Source: Ursidibacter maritimus
GTDB lineage: Bacteria; Pseudomonadota; Gammaproteobacteria; Enterobacterales; Pasteurellaceae
Assembly: GCF_009761395.1 (NCBI RefSeq)
Contig: NZ_LEKN01000039.1
Span: forward strand, 22,212-86,211
DNA length: 64,000 nt
Direction of reading: 5' to 3'
A program made the position numbers and the translations under genes. A model generated the notes under the pieces. That model saw only the letters and a program-made list of their open reading frames with translations. It did no database searches and was not told the DNA's origin. This document shows, piece after piece, positions 1 to 9,363 of the stretch (its first letter is position 1; every line of letters begins with the position of its first letter).

Positions 1-75
1 AGTAACGCAGACCATTGGGTGCATGCTGAAAAACCTGATGCTGTCATTCGAGCCATTCAGAAATTTCTGAATTAA
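1..75 (+). CDS. ybfF: C-terminal end of a YbfF-like alpha/beta hydrolase (partial)
   Basis: An open frame runs in from before the window and stops at TAA 73-75. The 24 visible residues include the segment HWVHAEKP followed by a short helix ending in KFLN. In YbfF-type esterases the catalytic histidine lies in just such a GHWVHAE-like context close to the C-terminus, so His5 of this fragment is probably the catalytic base. The serine and aspartate of the triad lie outside the window. The family call rests on this short tail only, so it is moderately sure; another small alpha/beta hydrolase is possible. Confidence 0.6.
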   Translation, partial: SNADHWVHAEKPDAVIRAIQKFLN

Positions 76-127
76 GACGCGGCTTGATTTGCTCAAACTT
101 TTACAAGTTTGCGATAAATCTAAATAA

Positions 128-161
128 GGTAGGATATGCAATTTAAAACATAAATCCTACC
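128..161. terminator. Stem-loop between two convergent genes
   Basis: GGTAGGAT (128-135) pairs with ATCCTACC (154-161) around an 18-base loop. It sits between the stop of the ybfF-like gene and the stop of the convergent ygiM-like gene, where a shared terminator would be expected. Neither side is followed by a proper U-run, so termination is an inference from position. Confidence 0.35.
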
Positions 162-169
162 GCTTAATG

Positions 170-778
170 TTAAGACCAACCGTTGTTACGTTTACGGCGA
201 GGCAATAGAATAGGAATAATTAAACCAAGTAAAAGTCCAACGCCTAATACAGAGCCACCGTAAATAAAGTATTGAATCATAATTTCACGTGATTGAGCAT
301 CTTGCATTGCTTCTAAATCACGATTTTTACTCTTCAAAATATCTAATTCACGTTTTAATTGAGCATTTTGGTCAAGTAAGATATTACTTTGCTGATTAGC
401 TTGCTCTGTTCTACGTTGCATTTCTGCGGTACGTTGTTGCCAATCACTATCGATTTTATTTAATTTTAACGTCAATTCATCCACTTTTTGCTGTAACTGT
501 GGCGTTAATTCTTTTGAACTTGGTGTCGAAGTTAATTCACTATTTAAAATCCAAGCTTCTCTATTTTTACTATCTCGAATTAACGCATAGCGATCTTTGC
601 GATCAAGTAAAGTCACTTTATCTCCAGCTTGAATAGTGCCTGAAATTTTAAATTGATCGCCTGGGCCTTTTCTCAGATAAGTATTCAAATTTTCTGTAAC
701 ATATTGTGTTTGAGCTAAGCTCGCTGTTGATAAAGAAATCAGCAAACAACCAAACAAAGTGGTTAGATATTTTTTCAT
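170..778 (-). CDS. ygiM: YgiM-like SH3 domain protein, TIGR04211 family
   Basis: The 202-residue protein begins with a signal peptide (residues 1-22, ending in SLA-Q). A bacterial SH3-like domain follows at about 27-85 and contains LRKGPGDQFKISGTI, typical of SH3b folds. Residues 90-165 form a charged, glutamine-rich coiled coil. One membrane helix at about 170-192 is followed by a basic tail (RRKRNN). This is the architecture of E. coli YgiM and its Haemophilus homologue: a periplasmic SH3 domain tethered to the inner membrane by a C-terminal anchor. Its biochemical role is not established. It lies just downstream of the phosphate transporter operon on the same strand but is separated from it by a strong terminator-like hairpin. 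Confidence 0.85.
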   Translation of the reverse strand: MKKYLTTLFGCLLISLSTASLAQTQYVTENLNTYLRKGPGDQFKISGTIQAGDKVTLLDRKDRYALIRDSKNREAWILNSELTSTPSSKELTPQLQQKVDELTLKLNKIDSDWQQRTAEMQRRTEQANQQSNILLDQNAQLKRELDILKSKNRDLEAMQDAQSREIMIQYFIYGGSVLGVGLLLGLIIPILLPRRKRNNGWS

Positions 779-800
779 AAGTAGGCTTCCTTGAAATAGA

Positions 801-830
801 GAAAAGAAAAGTGCGAATACCGCACTTTTC
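801..830 (-). terminator. Terminator of the phosphate transporter operon, built from an H. influenzae-type uptake sequence
   Basis: GAAAAGTGCG (806-815) and CGCACTTTTC (821-830) form a perfect 10-bp stem with a 5-base loop. On the minus strand the stem is followed by a pyrimidine-rich tract (TTTTCTC), as expected for an intrinsic terminator of the gene ending at 847. One arm reads AAGTGCGGT on the minus strand, which is the H. influenzae-type uptake signal core, while the rest of the window uses ACAAGCGGT. Confidence 0.75.
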
Positions 831-846
831 TAGCAATTATCGACAA

Positions 847-2106
847 TTAAAAAACAGCACGCAAAATGTAATAAATAATAATGGAAAGTACTGCCCCTGC
901 TGGTAAGGTAATCACCCAAGATGCGACAATATTTCGAATCACACCTAGATTTAACGCTGCAATACCACGTGCAAAGCCAACCCCTAATACTGCCCCAACT
1001 AATGTTTGAGTGGTAGAAATAGGTAAGCCAGTTCCTGATGCTAATACAACGGTAATTGCACAAGCAAACTGAGCTGCAAAACCACGACTTGGCGTTAAGT
1101 CAGTAATACCTGTACCGATAGTACTCATTACTTTATGTCCCATTACGGCTAAACCAATCGCAATACCGACTGCACCTAATGGTAAAATCCAAGGTGCCAT
1201 TACAGTTTTACCCTCAATAACACCACCATGGTCAACAATAGAAACAACAGCTGCTAATGGGCCAATCGCATTAGCTACATCGTTTGAACCATGAGCAAAC
1301 GCCATTGCACAAGCAGTAATTAGCATCAAGATACTAAATACTTTCTCTACACCACTAAAGCCACCGCTTTGTAGACGAGAAATGAATGATTTACTGCGTA
1401 AGTAAAAGAAACAAGCGATTGTTGAAAGAACCGCAAGCACTAAACCTAGCATAACAGTTTGAATATATTTCAGATCTAATCCAACATGTTTTAAACCTTT
1501 ATCTAAAGTCACAACACAGATAATAAATACGGTTAAACCTGCATAATAAGGTGCATATTTTTGTGCATTAGCTAATGGTTTTTCCGTATCGAAAATCAAT
1601 TTTTGTGTAGATACAAAGATAAAGAAAGCAACTAAACCTGCAATCACAGGAGTAATAAACCAACTTCCTACAATGCCACCGAATTGTGACCATTGTACAG
1701 CCTCAGTACCAACTGTTACACAGGCAAAACCAACTATCGCACCAATGATTGAGTGCGTTGTTGATACTGGCCAACCTTTTTGAGATGCAACTAGTAACCA
1801 TACGCCTGCGGCAAATAGAGATGCCATCATACCGAGAACTAACACATCTGGTTGACCGACAAAGGCATCAGAAGCAATCACCCCACTTTTGATGGTTTCT
1901 GCAACTTCTCCCCCTGCAAGATAAGCACCTGCAAATTCAAATACTAAGGCAATATAAACAGCTTGTTTGGCAGTAATTGTACCTGAGCCCACCGATGTTC
2001 CCATCGCATTTGCTACATCGTTCGCGCCAATACCAAAAGCCATAATAAAACCAAAGACAGCGGTAACAAGTACGATCATAAAACCGTATTGATTAATCAG
2101 TTCCAT
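847..2106 (-). CDS. PiT-family inorganic phosphate transporter
   Basis: The 419-residue protein is almost entirely hydrophobic, with ten or more predicted membrane segments. It carries the duplicated PiT signature: GANDVANA near residue 27 and GSNDVANA near residue 272. Each is followed by a glycine-rich stretch, reflecting the inverted two-repeat fold of the family. Further paired motifs such as PVSTTHSIIGA and PISTTQTLVGA match the same internal duplication. PiT proteins cotransport phosphate (or metal-phosphate) with protons or sodium across the inner membrane. The gene starts 17 bases downstream of a DUF47 gene on the same strand, the usual pairing in which the DUF47 protein is thought to modulate the transporter. 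The length fits H. influenzae-type members. Confidence 0.93.
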   Translation of the reverse strand: MELINQYGFMIVLVTAVFGFIMAFGIGANDVANAMGTSVGSGTITAKQAVYIALVFEFAGAYLAGGEVAETIKSGVIASDAFVGQPDVLVLGMMASLFAAGVWLLVASQKGWPVSTTHSIIGAIVGFACVTVGTEAVQWSQFGGIVGSWFITPVIAGLVAFFIFVSTQKLIFDTEKPLANAQKYAPYYAGLTVFIICVVTLDKGLKHVGLDLKYIQTVMLGLVLAVLSTIACFFYLRSKSFISRLQSGGFSGVEKVFSILMLITACAMAFAHGSNDVANAIGPLAAVVSIVDHGGVIEGKTVMAPWILPLGAVGIAIGLAVMGHKVMSTIGTGITDLTPSRGFAAQFACAITVVLASGTGLPISTTQTLVGAVLGVGFARGIAALNLGVIRNIVASWVITLPAGAVLSIIIYYILRAVF

Positions 2107-2123
2107 TGTTTATTCTCCTATGA

Positions 2124-2804
2124 TTATGAGCGAGCAAGCATTAGCTCAATGCGAGATCCAACACGCTGAGCTTGGTCGGCTAATACCCCAATCCATTCAA
2201 TAATTTTATATAAGAACATAATATCAATCGGATTATGTGCACTCTCAATACTGAGTAATGCTTTGCGTAATACAATTTGTAGCTGATCAGTATCATCTTC
2301 AATGGTATCTAATTCCAAAATCATATTATTCACAAAATTCAGTTCACGCCCACGAAATCCTGTTTCAAGTAGCTGATCCATTTCATTGATAACCTTATCT
2401 GATTGAATCGTTGCATCAAGGCTACGAGAAAGAAAATGCAAGAAAGATGACTGCATTTCAACAGGGATCAATAACTGGCGACCAATAATACGCCCTGAAA
2501 TATCTTTAGCATAGTTTGCTAACTTATCTAATTGTGTCACCAACTCTAATAAGTCTGTACGTTCTACAGGCATAAATAAACCACGAGGAAGCTTTAAACG
2601 AATTTCACGTTTAAGTGAATCCGCCCGGCGTTCTAAATCAATAATTTGACGGCGAAGTTCTTCAGCATCTTCCCAACGATTATCAAAAGTCGCTTCAAAA
2701 AATGGAATTAGTAAACTACAGCACTCAGTCACTTTTTTTGAGTGTTTTTGTAGCGGTTTAAGTGGCGAATGGGCGAATAATCCTAAAATATTATTCATTG
2801 CCAT
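2124..2804 (-). CDS. DUF47/TIGR00153 PhoU-like protein, partner of the PiT transporter
   Basis: The 226-residue protein is soluble and mostly alpha-helical, with long charged helices (residues 45-75 are rich in Arg, Glu and Leu). It lacks a signal peptide and membrane segments. The overall pattern matches the DUF47 family, distant relatives of PhoU that form helical bundles and bind metals. Family members are nearly always encoded immediately upstream of a PiT transporter, as here (17-base gap), and are thought to regulate phosphate uptake; that role is inferred from context. It is the first gene of the minus-strand operon, so the promoter should lie in the gap shared with pheS. Confidence 0.88.
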   Translation of the reverse strand: MAMNNILGLFAHSPLKPLQKHSKKVTECCSLLIPFFEATFDNRWEDAEELRRQIIDLERRADSLKREIRLKLPRGLFMPVERTDLLELVTQLDKLANYAKDISGRIIGRQLLIPVEMQSSFLHFLSRSLDATIQSDKVINEMDQLLETGFRGRELNFVNNMILELDTIEDDTDQLQIVLRKALLSIESAHNPIDIMFLYKIIEWIGVLADQAQRVGSRIELMLARS

Positions 2805-4127
<1,323 letters not shown>

Positions 4128-4162
4128 AAGCGGTTAGATAATTAAAAAATTTTGCAAATTAA

Positions 4163-4192
4163 GATAGGTTTTATCATCACAGAAAACCTATC
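4163..4192 (+). other. Stem-loop between pheS and pheT
   Basis: GATAGGTTTT (4163-4172) and AAAACCTATC (4183-4192) form a perfect 10-bp stem with a 10-base loop. It lies inside the pheST transcript, about 20 bases before the pheT start, and has no U-run. An RNA-processing or partial-attenuation role is possible but unproven. Confidence 0.5.
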
Positions 4193-4213
4193 ACGAATTC
4201 GAGGTAGAGATAA

Positions 4214-6601
4214 ATGAAATTTAATGAATCTTGGTTGCGAGAATGGGTAAACCCAGCTGTTAGTACAGAAACGCTATGCGACCAAATCACAATGTTAGGT
4301 TTAGAAGTTGATGATGTAGAAGCTATTGCAGGCGAGTTTTCCGGTATTGTTGTCGGTGAAGTTGTTGAATGTGCACAACACCCAGATGCCGATAAATTGC
4401 GTGTAACTAAAGTCAATGTGGGTGGTGATCGTCTGTTAGATATCGTGTGTGGCGCACCTAACTGCCGTCAAGGTTTAAAAGTTGCCTGCGCAACCGAAGG
4501 TGCTGTTTTACCAGGCGATTTCAAAATCAAAAAAACCAAACTACGCGGCCAACCATCTGAAGGGATGCTTTGCTCTTTTACTGAATTAGGCATCAAAGTT
4601 GAACAAGATGGTATTATTGAATTACCTGCTGATGCCCCTGTTGGCGAAGATTTCCGACATTACTTACAACTTAACGATAAAGCGATCGAAATTAGTTTAA
4701 CCCCAAACCGAGCCGACTGTCTTAGTATTGCCGGTATCGCTCGTGAAGTGGGCGTGATTAACCAAGCACCAGTTAATACTCCAACCATAGATGCCGTTAA
4801 AGCAACTATTTCAGATAAAGTTGCCATTGAATTACAAGCACCAGAGGCTTGCCCACGTTATTTACTCCGTGTTGTGAAAGGCGTTAATGTGAATGCTCAA
4901 TCGCCATTGTGGTTACAAGAAAAGCTGCGCCGTTGTGGGTTACGCTCAATCGATCCGATTGTCGATATTACTAATTTAAGCTTGCTTGAACTTGGGCAGC
5001 CGATGCACGCTTTTGATATGGCAAAAGTGGCTCAACCTGTACAAGTTCGTTTAGCAAAACAAGGCGAAGAGCTTGTTTTATTAGATGGTTCAACCGCAAA
5101 ATTACAAGATAATACCTTGCTAATTGCAGACCAAAACGGACCGCTTGCCATGGCTGGTATTTTTGGTGGTCAAGCAAGTGGTGTAAGCAGTGATACGAAA
5201 GATGTTATTTTAGAAGCTGCTTTCTTCGCTCCACTTGCCATTACGGGCAGAGCAAGACAATACGGATTACATACCGACTCGTCTCACCGCTTTGAACGTG
5301 GCGTTGATTACGAACTCCCACGCAAAGCAATGGAAAGAGCAACCGCATTATTACTTGAAATTTGCGGTGGTGAGGCAGGTGAAATTGTTGAAGCCTCTAG
5401 CCAAGAGCATTTGCCAAAAGCCAATACAGTTACTTTACGCCGAAGCAAATTAGATAGTTTGTTAGGTCATCACATTGCCACAGAAACCGTTACTGATATT
5501 TTCAATCGTTTAGGCTTTGAAAGCGAATATGCAAATGATACTTGGACAGTAAAATCACCAAGTTGGCGTTTTGATATCGAGATCGAAGAAGATCTAATTG
5601 AAGAAGTGGCTCGTATTTATGGCTATAACAGCATTCCAAATAATGCACCACTTGCTCACCTTCAAATGAAAGGTTTGCCAGAGAAAATTTTAGAAGCTAT
5701 TCGCATTAGAACAGCCTTAGTTGATAGTGACTACCAAGAAGTGATCACTTATAGCTTTGTGGATCCTAAAACACAAGAACTACTTCACCCTGAACAAGAA
5801 GCACTCATTTTGCCAAACCCGATCTCAAGCGAAATGTCGGCAATGCGAGTATCACTCTTAACAGGTTTACTCGATACTATTGCTTATAACCAAAACCGCC
5901 AACAAAGTCGCGTACGTATTTTTGAAAGTGGTTTACGTTTTATCCCTGACGCAAATGCAGAGAATGGTATCCGCCAAGAGCTAGTTTTCGGTGCAGCAGT
6001 TGTGGGAGATAAACGTCCAACACACTGGGAACATAAAGCAGAAAATGTAGATTTCTTTGACTTAAAAGGTGATCTAGAGCGAATTCTCTCTTTAACATCA
6101 ATCAAAGATAAATTGAGCTTTGTCGCTAAACAATATCCAGCACTACACCCAGGACAATCTGCAGCAATTATGCTTGATGGTGAAGAAATCGGTTTTATCG
6201 GTACAGTACACCCTAAAGTAATCCAAAAATTAGGATTGTCAGGTAAACCGGTTGTTTTTGAATTACTAGCATCTGCGATTGCTGAACGCTCTGTACCAAG
6301 TGCAAAAGAAGTTTCTCGTTTCCCTGCTAATAAACGTGATATTGCTGTTGTTGTTGATAGCACGATTGCCGCAGGTGAAGTATTAGCGGAATGTCGTAAG
6401 GCAGGTGGTGATAAATTAGTTGCGGTGAATTTATTTGATGTTTACCAAGGCAGTAATTTAGCCGAAGGTAAAAAAAGCCTAGCGATTAGTTTAACTATCC
6501 AAGATAGAGAAAAAACTCTTGAAGAAGAAGAAATCAATAGCGTTATTCAAAATGTATTAGCAGCATTAGCACAACAATTTAATGCTTATCTAAGAGATTA
6601 G
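4214..6601 (+). CDS. pheT: Phenylalanyl-tRNA synthetase beta subunit
   Basis: The product has 795 residues, equal to E. coli PheT. The domain order is typical: an EMAP/OB-type tRNA-binding domain at about 40-150, the B3/B4 editing domain at about 210-380 containing the hydrolytic site for mischarged Tyr-tRNA, the B5 domain at about 400-475, a catalytic-like core, and a C-terminal FDX-ACB anticodon-binding domain from about 700 with [14 protein letters not shown]. The beta subunit supports catalysis by PheS and performs proofreading. The reading frame is intact. The start follows GAGGTAGAG, and ihfA begins 16 bases after the stop, as in other gammaproteobacteria. Confidence 0.98.
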   Translation: MKFNESWLREWVNPAVSTETLCDQITMLGLEVDDVEAIAGEFSGIVVGEVVECAQHPDADKLRVTKVNVGGDRLLDIVCGAPNCRQGLKVACATEGAVLPGDFKIKKTKLRGQPSEGMLCSFTELGIKVEQDGIIELPADAPVGEDFRHYLQLNDKAIEISLTPNRADCLSIAGIAREVGVINQAPVNTPTIDAVKATISDKVAIELQAPEACPRYLLRVVKGVNVNAQSPLWLQEKLRRCGLRSIDPIVDITNLSLLELGQPMHAFDMAKVAQPVQVRLAKQGEELVLLDGSTAKLQDNTLLIADQNGPLAMAGIFGGQASGVSSDTKDVILEAAFFAPLAITGRARQYGLHTDSSHRFERGVDYELPRKAMERATALLLEICGGEAGEIVEASSQEHLPKANTVTLRRSKLDSLLGHHIATETVTDIFNRLGFESEYANDTWTVKSPSWRFDIEIEEDLIEEVARIYGYNSIPNNAPLAHLQMKGLPEKILEAIRIRTALVDSDYQEVITYSFVDPKTQELLHPEQEALILPNPISSEMSAMRVSLLTGLLDTIAYNQNRQQSRVRIFESGLRFIPDANAENGIRQELVFGAAVVGDKRPTHWEHKAENVDFFDLKGDLERILSLTSIKDKLSFVAKQYPALHPGQSAAIMLDGEEIGFIGTVHPKVIQKLGLSGKPVVFELLASAIAERSVPSAKEVSRFPANKRDIAVVVDSTIAAGEVLAECRKAGGDKLVAVNLFDVYQGSNLAEGKKSLAISLTIQDREKTLEEEEINSVIQNVLAALAQQFNAYLRD

Positions 6602-6617
6602 AATTAAGGAGCATACT

Positions 6618-6914
6618 ATGGCACTAACCAAAATTGAAATTGCAGAAAACCTTGTCGAAAACTGTGGCTTAGATAAACGCACAGCTAAAGAGTTTGTTGA
6701 GCAATTTTTTGAAGAAATCCGTATTTCTCTTGAAAAAGGGGAAGAGGTAAAACTCTCTGGTTTTGGTAATTTCTCAGTTCGTGATAAAAAAGCACGTCCA
6801 GGAAGAAATCCTAAAACAGGAGAAGATGTCGCAGTTTCCGCAAGACGTGTGGTAGTATTTAAAGCAGGTCAAAAATTGCGTCAGCGAGTGGAAAGTGCCA
6901 AAGTAAAAAGCTAA
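6618..6914 (+). CDS. ihfA: Integration host factor alpha subunit
   Basis: A 98-residue HU/IHF-family protein, nearly the length of E. coli IhfA (99). It starts [12 protein letters not shown], as in IHF-alpha, and carries the beta-arm segment PGRNPKTGE, in which the proline intercalates into and kinks DNA. It ends in the conserved [12 protein letters not shown] helix. With IhfB it bends specific DNA sites in recombination, replication and transcription. It lies 16 bases after pheT and is probably cotranscribed with it. A strong terminator follows at 6927-6953. The AAGGAG ribosome binding site lies at 6606-6611. Confidence 0.97.
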   Translation: MALTKIEIAENLVENCGLDKRTAKEFVEQFFEEIRISLEKGEEVKLSGFGNFSVRDKKARPGRNPKTGEDVAVSARRVVVFKAGQKLRQRVESAKVKS

Positions 6915-6926
6915 TGTTTGGTCGTT

Positions 6927-6953
6927 AAGGCATTCAATAAAGAATGCCTTTTT
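6927..6953 (+). terminator. Intrinsic terminator after ihfA
   Basis: AAGGCATTC (6927-6935) pairs with GAATGCCTT (6942-6950) around a 6-base loop, and a T-run follows. It ends the pheST-ihfA transcript, although the downstream gene starts only about 14 bases later, so some read-through may be needed. Confidence 0.85.
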
Positions 6954-6966
6954 AGAAGGAAATAAA

Positions 6967-7497
6967 ATGGTTTTCTCTGTTAAGAAGACAACACTTATAG
7001 GGGCGGCATGCTTATCTCTAATCGTTCTTACTGGTTGTAGCAACTCCACTGATAGTAATAAGCAAAAAAATAAACCGTCCGTTTCAAAAATCTATCGCAG
7101 TAGCACAGGTAGCTTATCAGATCCAATTATTGCAATTAGTAGCCTAAGTGAGCACCAACACCAATGGAAAGGTACACGCTACCGATTAGGTGGAAATTCT
7201 CGTAGTGGAATTGATTGTTCCGGCTTTATGCAAGTTACTTTCAGAGATCTCTTTGGGATTGATTTACCAAGAACGACATCTGAACAGGCTAAGGAAGGAG
7301 AGCGTATTTCAAAATCTGAATTACGTACTGGAGATTTGGTCTTTTTCAAAACAGGGAGAGGGCCAAATGGAAAACACGTTGGTGTTTATGTAAAGAACGG
7401 TCAATTCCTACACGCTTCTACTAAGGGCGGGGTAATTTATTCTGACATGAACTCACCTTACTGGTCTCGCACTTTCTGGCAAGCTCGTCGTTTATAA
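6967..7497 (+). CDS. NlpC/P60-family lipoprotein, MepS/Spr-like endopeptidase
   Basis: The 176-residue protein has a lipoprotein signal with lipobox LTGC; Cys24 would be the lipidated residue. Residues 60-176 form an NlpC/P60 domain with catalytic Cys84 in DCSGF, His137 in KHVGVY and His149 in FLHAS. The Cys-His and His-His spacings match those of E. coli MepS. Such enzymes cut D,D- or D,L-peptide bonds in peptidoglycan so that the wall can expand. It corresponds in position to H. influenzae HI1314, next to ihfA. The ATG at 6967 follows AGAAGGAA. Whether it cuts D-Ala-mDAP crosslinks, as MepS does, is inferred from similarity. Confidence 0.92.
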   Translation: MVFSVKKTTLIGAACLSLIVLTGCSNSTDSNKQKNKPSVSKIYRSSTGSLSDPIIAISSLSEHQHQWKGTRYRLGGNSRSGIDCSGFMQVTFRDLFGIDLPRTTSEQAKEGERISKSELRTGDLVFFKTGRGPNGKHVGVYVKNGQFLHASTKGGVIYSDMNSPYWSRTFWQARRL

Positions 7498-7506
7498 CAG
7501 TAAAAA

Positions 7507-7522
7507 TATGAAGTAGATCACA
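7507..7522 (+). promoter_or_regulatory. CRP-like binding site downstream of the NlpC/P60 gene
   Basis: TATGA-AGTAGA-TCACA matches the CRP consensus TGTGA-N6-TCACA at nine of ten core positions. It lies just after the stop at 7497 and before a gene-free stretch that ends in a strong terminator. No annotated gene starts within reach on the plus strand, so if the site is functional it may drive a small RNA. This is based on the motif alone. Confidence 0.35.
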
Positions 7523-7648
7523 AAGTTAGCAAAAAATCATTTGTTTTAGGAAATAGAATTTGAAAAATTGAATAACTTGACGTAGTCTATACAAACTAAA
7601 AACAAGTGTTGTGTTCAACAACCGATTTCATAAATTTGCTTTCCGAGT

Positions 7649-7675
7649 AGCCCCTTGATGTAGGGGCTTTTTTTT
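7649..7675 (+). terminator. Strong plus-strand terminator
   Basis: AGCCCCT (7649-7655) and AGGGGCT (7662-7668) form a GC-rich stem with a 6-base loop, followed by eight Ts. It lies about 150 bases after the NlpC/P60 stop, either terminating that mRNA with a long 3' region or terminating a separate small RNA. Confidence 0.88.
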
Positions 7676-7691
7676 GGTTGTAATGAACAAA

Positions 7692-9356
7692 TTACACCAA
7701 TCGCCCATTATCAATTTTATAAACCTGATCAAAATGCGTTAAACCATTTAGGCGATGCGTAATCATCAATAATGTTTTATGCTGGCAATGTGTAAGGATA
7801 ATTTGTAAAATCTGTTGTTCGGTTTCTCGATCCAACCCTTCCGTTGGCTCATCTAACAATACAATGTCTGCCTTGCTAAGCAGTAAACGGGCTAACCCTA
7901 AGCGACGCTGTTCACCACCTGATAATGGTCGCCCACCTTCGCCAAGCCATAACTTTAGCCCTTCTTGTTCAAGTAAATACACCAAGCCCACTTGCTCCAA
8001 TATCGCTATGAGCTGTTGATCATCTGCTTGTGGATTTCCCATCAATAGATTTTCTCGCAAAGTATTACTAAAAATGTGTACTCTTTGGCTTAATACGACT
8101 AGATTTTCCCTTAAGGTATTTTCGGAAAATTCGCTTAATTTGCAATGATTCAGCCAAATCTGACCGCTTGTTACATCATAATTGCGAACTAATAGTTGGA
8201 AAATCGTTGATTTACCGCTACCTGTTTTGCCTAAAATTGCCACCTTCTGCCCTTGTGCTATCGAAAAAGAGAGCTGGCGTAATACCATTTCGTCTTGTTC
8301 AGGGTAACTAAAATCGACCTGTTCAAAGCGGATAAGCGGTTGATTATTCTCTGTTTTTTGCCATTCTGCATTGCCAGTGAAAGTAACTAACGGTTGCTGA
8401 TTAGTGATTTCACTTAAACGTTCAGCAGAAGCAATTACCTGCCCCAAATGCAAAAATGCGATGCCTATCGGCATTAAAATCTCTAACGATGCAAGCACAC
8501 AAAATACCACAAGCGCTATCAATGCTTTAGGATGCTCCGCACTTGGCACACTAATGGCTTTAGCTGAGAGATAAATTACCACTGTCATTAAAATACCATT
8601 CGCCATAATTAAAATAGCATTAGATAAGCCACTTAATTGGCTCTCTTTACTCTGTGCATTTAACCATTGCTGTTCTGTTTGACATAATTTCTCACTCGCT
8701 TGGGATTGCATACCAAAAAGTAAAAATTCTGCATTTAGCTGTACCCATTCAATAAATTGACTACGGTAATTAGCACGAGAGTGGATTGCGACTTTACCTA
8801 ATTTTTGCCCTAAATGATAAAACAAAGTAGGTAACACAAATAATAAAGCGGTCAATGTACCGCAAATAACTAAGGCTAATAAAGGCGAAATAAACGAAAG
8901 CCCAATTCCTATAAACAGAATAACCATTACCGCACTAATAAATGGCGATAGCAGGTTTAAATATAAGGTATCCAGTGTATCGACATCTGCCACCAGTCGA
9001 TTTAACAACTCACTATGGCGATAACGACTTAGTTTAGCAGGGCTAAGCGGAATGAGCTTACGGAAAATTTCCACACGCAAATTGGCTAATACTCTAAAAG
9101 TACCATCGTGAGTAACTAAACGCTCAAAATAACGAGAGACAGTCCGCCCTATCGCTAATCCACGAACTCCTGCTGAAGGGTAAAAGAAATTAAAAAATAA
9201 GCTTGAACCTACTAACGCAGATGCCGCAAGAAACCAACCTGATAGGCTTAATAAACCGATACTAGCAGCTAAACTGGTAATGGCTAGAATAATCCCTAAA
9301 GCCAATAATCCAAAATGATTGCGGTATAACGCTAAAAATGGAAAAAGTGAACGCAT
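7692..9356 (-). CDS. cydC: Cysteine/glutathione ABC exporter subunit CydC
   Basis: The 554-residue half-transporter has about six membrane helices in residues 1-310 and a nucleotide-binding domain after about 335. Visible ABC motifs are Walker A GKTGSGKST, signature LSGGEQRR, Walker B IVLLDEPTEGLD and the switch His in MITHRL. CydC pairs with CydD to export cysteine and glutathione to the periplasm, which is needed to assemble cytochrome bd oxidase. It follows cydD after a 7-base gap, so the two are cotranscribed. The length and order match the Pasteurellaceae homologues (H. influenzae HI1156-HI1157). Confidence 0.95.
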   Translation of the reverse strand: MRSLFPFLALYRNHFGLLALGIILAITSLAASIGLLSLSGWFLAASALVGSSLFFNFFYPSAGVRGLAIGRTVSRYFERLVTHDGTFRVLANLRVEIFRKLIPLSPAKLSRYRHSELLNRLVADVDTLDTLYLNLLSPFISAVMVILFIGIGLSFISPLLALVICGTLTALLFVLPTLFYHLGQKLGKVAIHSRANYRSQFIEWVQLNAEFLLFGMQSQASEKLCQTEQQWLNAQSKESQLSGLSNAILIMANGILMTVVIYLSAKAISVPSAEHPKALIALVVFCVLASLEILMPIGIAFLHLGQVIASAERLSEITNQQPLVTFTGNAEWQKTENNQPLIRFEQVDFSYPEQDEMVLRQLSFSIAQGQKVAILGKTGSGKSTIFQLLVRNYDVTSGQIWLNHCKLSEFSENTLRENLVVLSQRVHIFSNTLRENLLMGNPQADDQQLIAILEQVGLVYLLEQEGLKLWLGEGGRPLSGGEQRRLGLARLLLSKADIVLLDEPTEGLDRETEQQILQIILTHCQHKTLLMITHRLNGLTHFDQVYKIDNGRLV

Positions 9357-9363
9357 CTATTTT

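Noticed and set aside
830..1063. Cysteine- and tyrosine-rich 77-codon antisense frame overlapping the phosphate transporter gene
   Set aside because: It lies entirely opposite or out of frame with conserved PiT coding sequence. The odd composition is typical of a shadow frame.
5884..6363. 159-codon antisense frame within pheT
   Set aside because: It is a shadow of the intact pheT coding sequence, with no ribosome binding site and an implausible composition.
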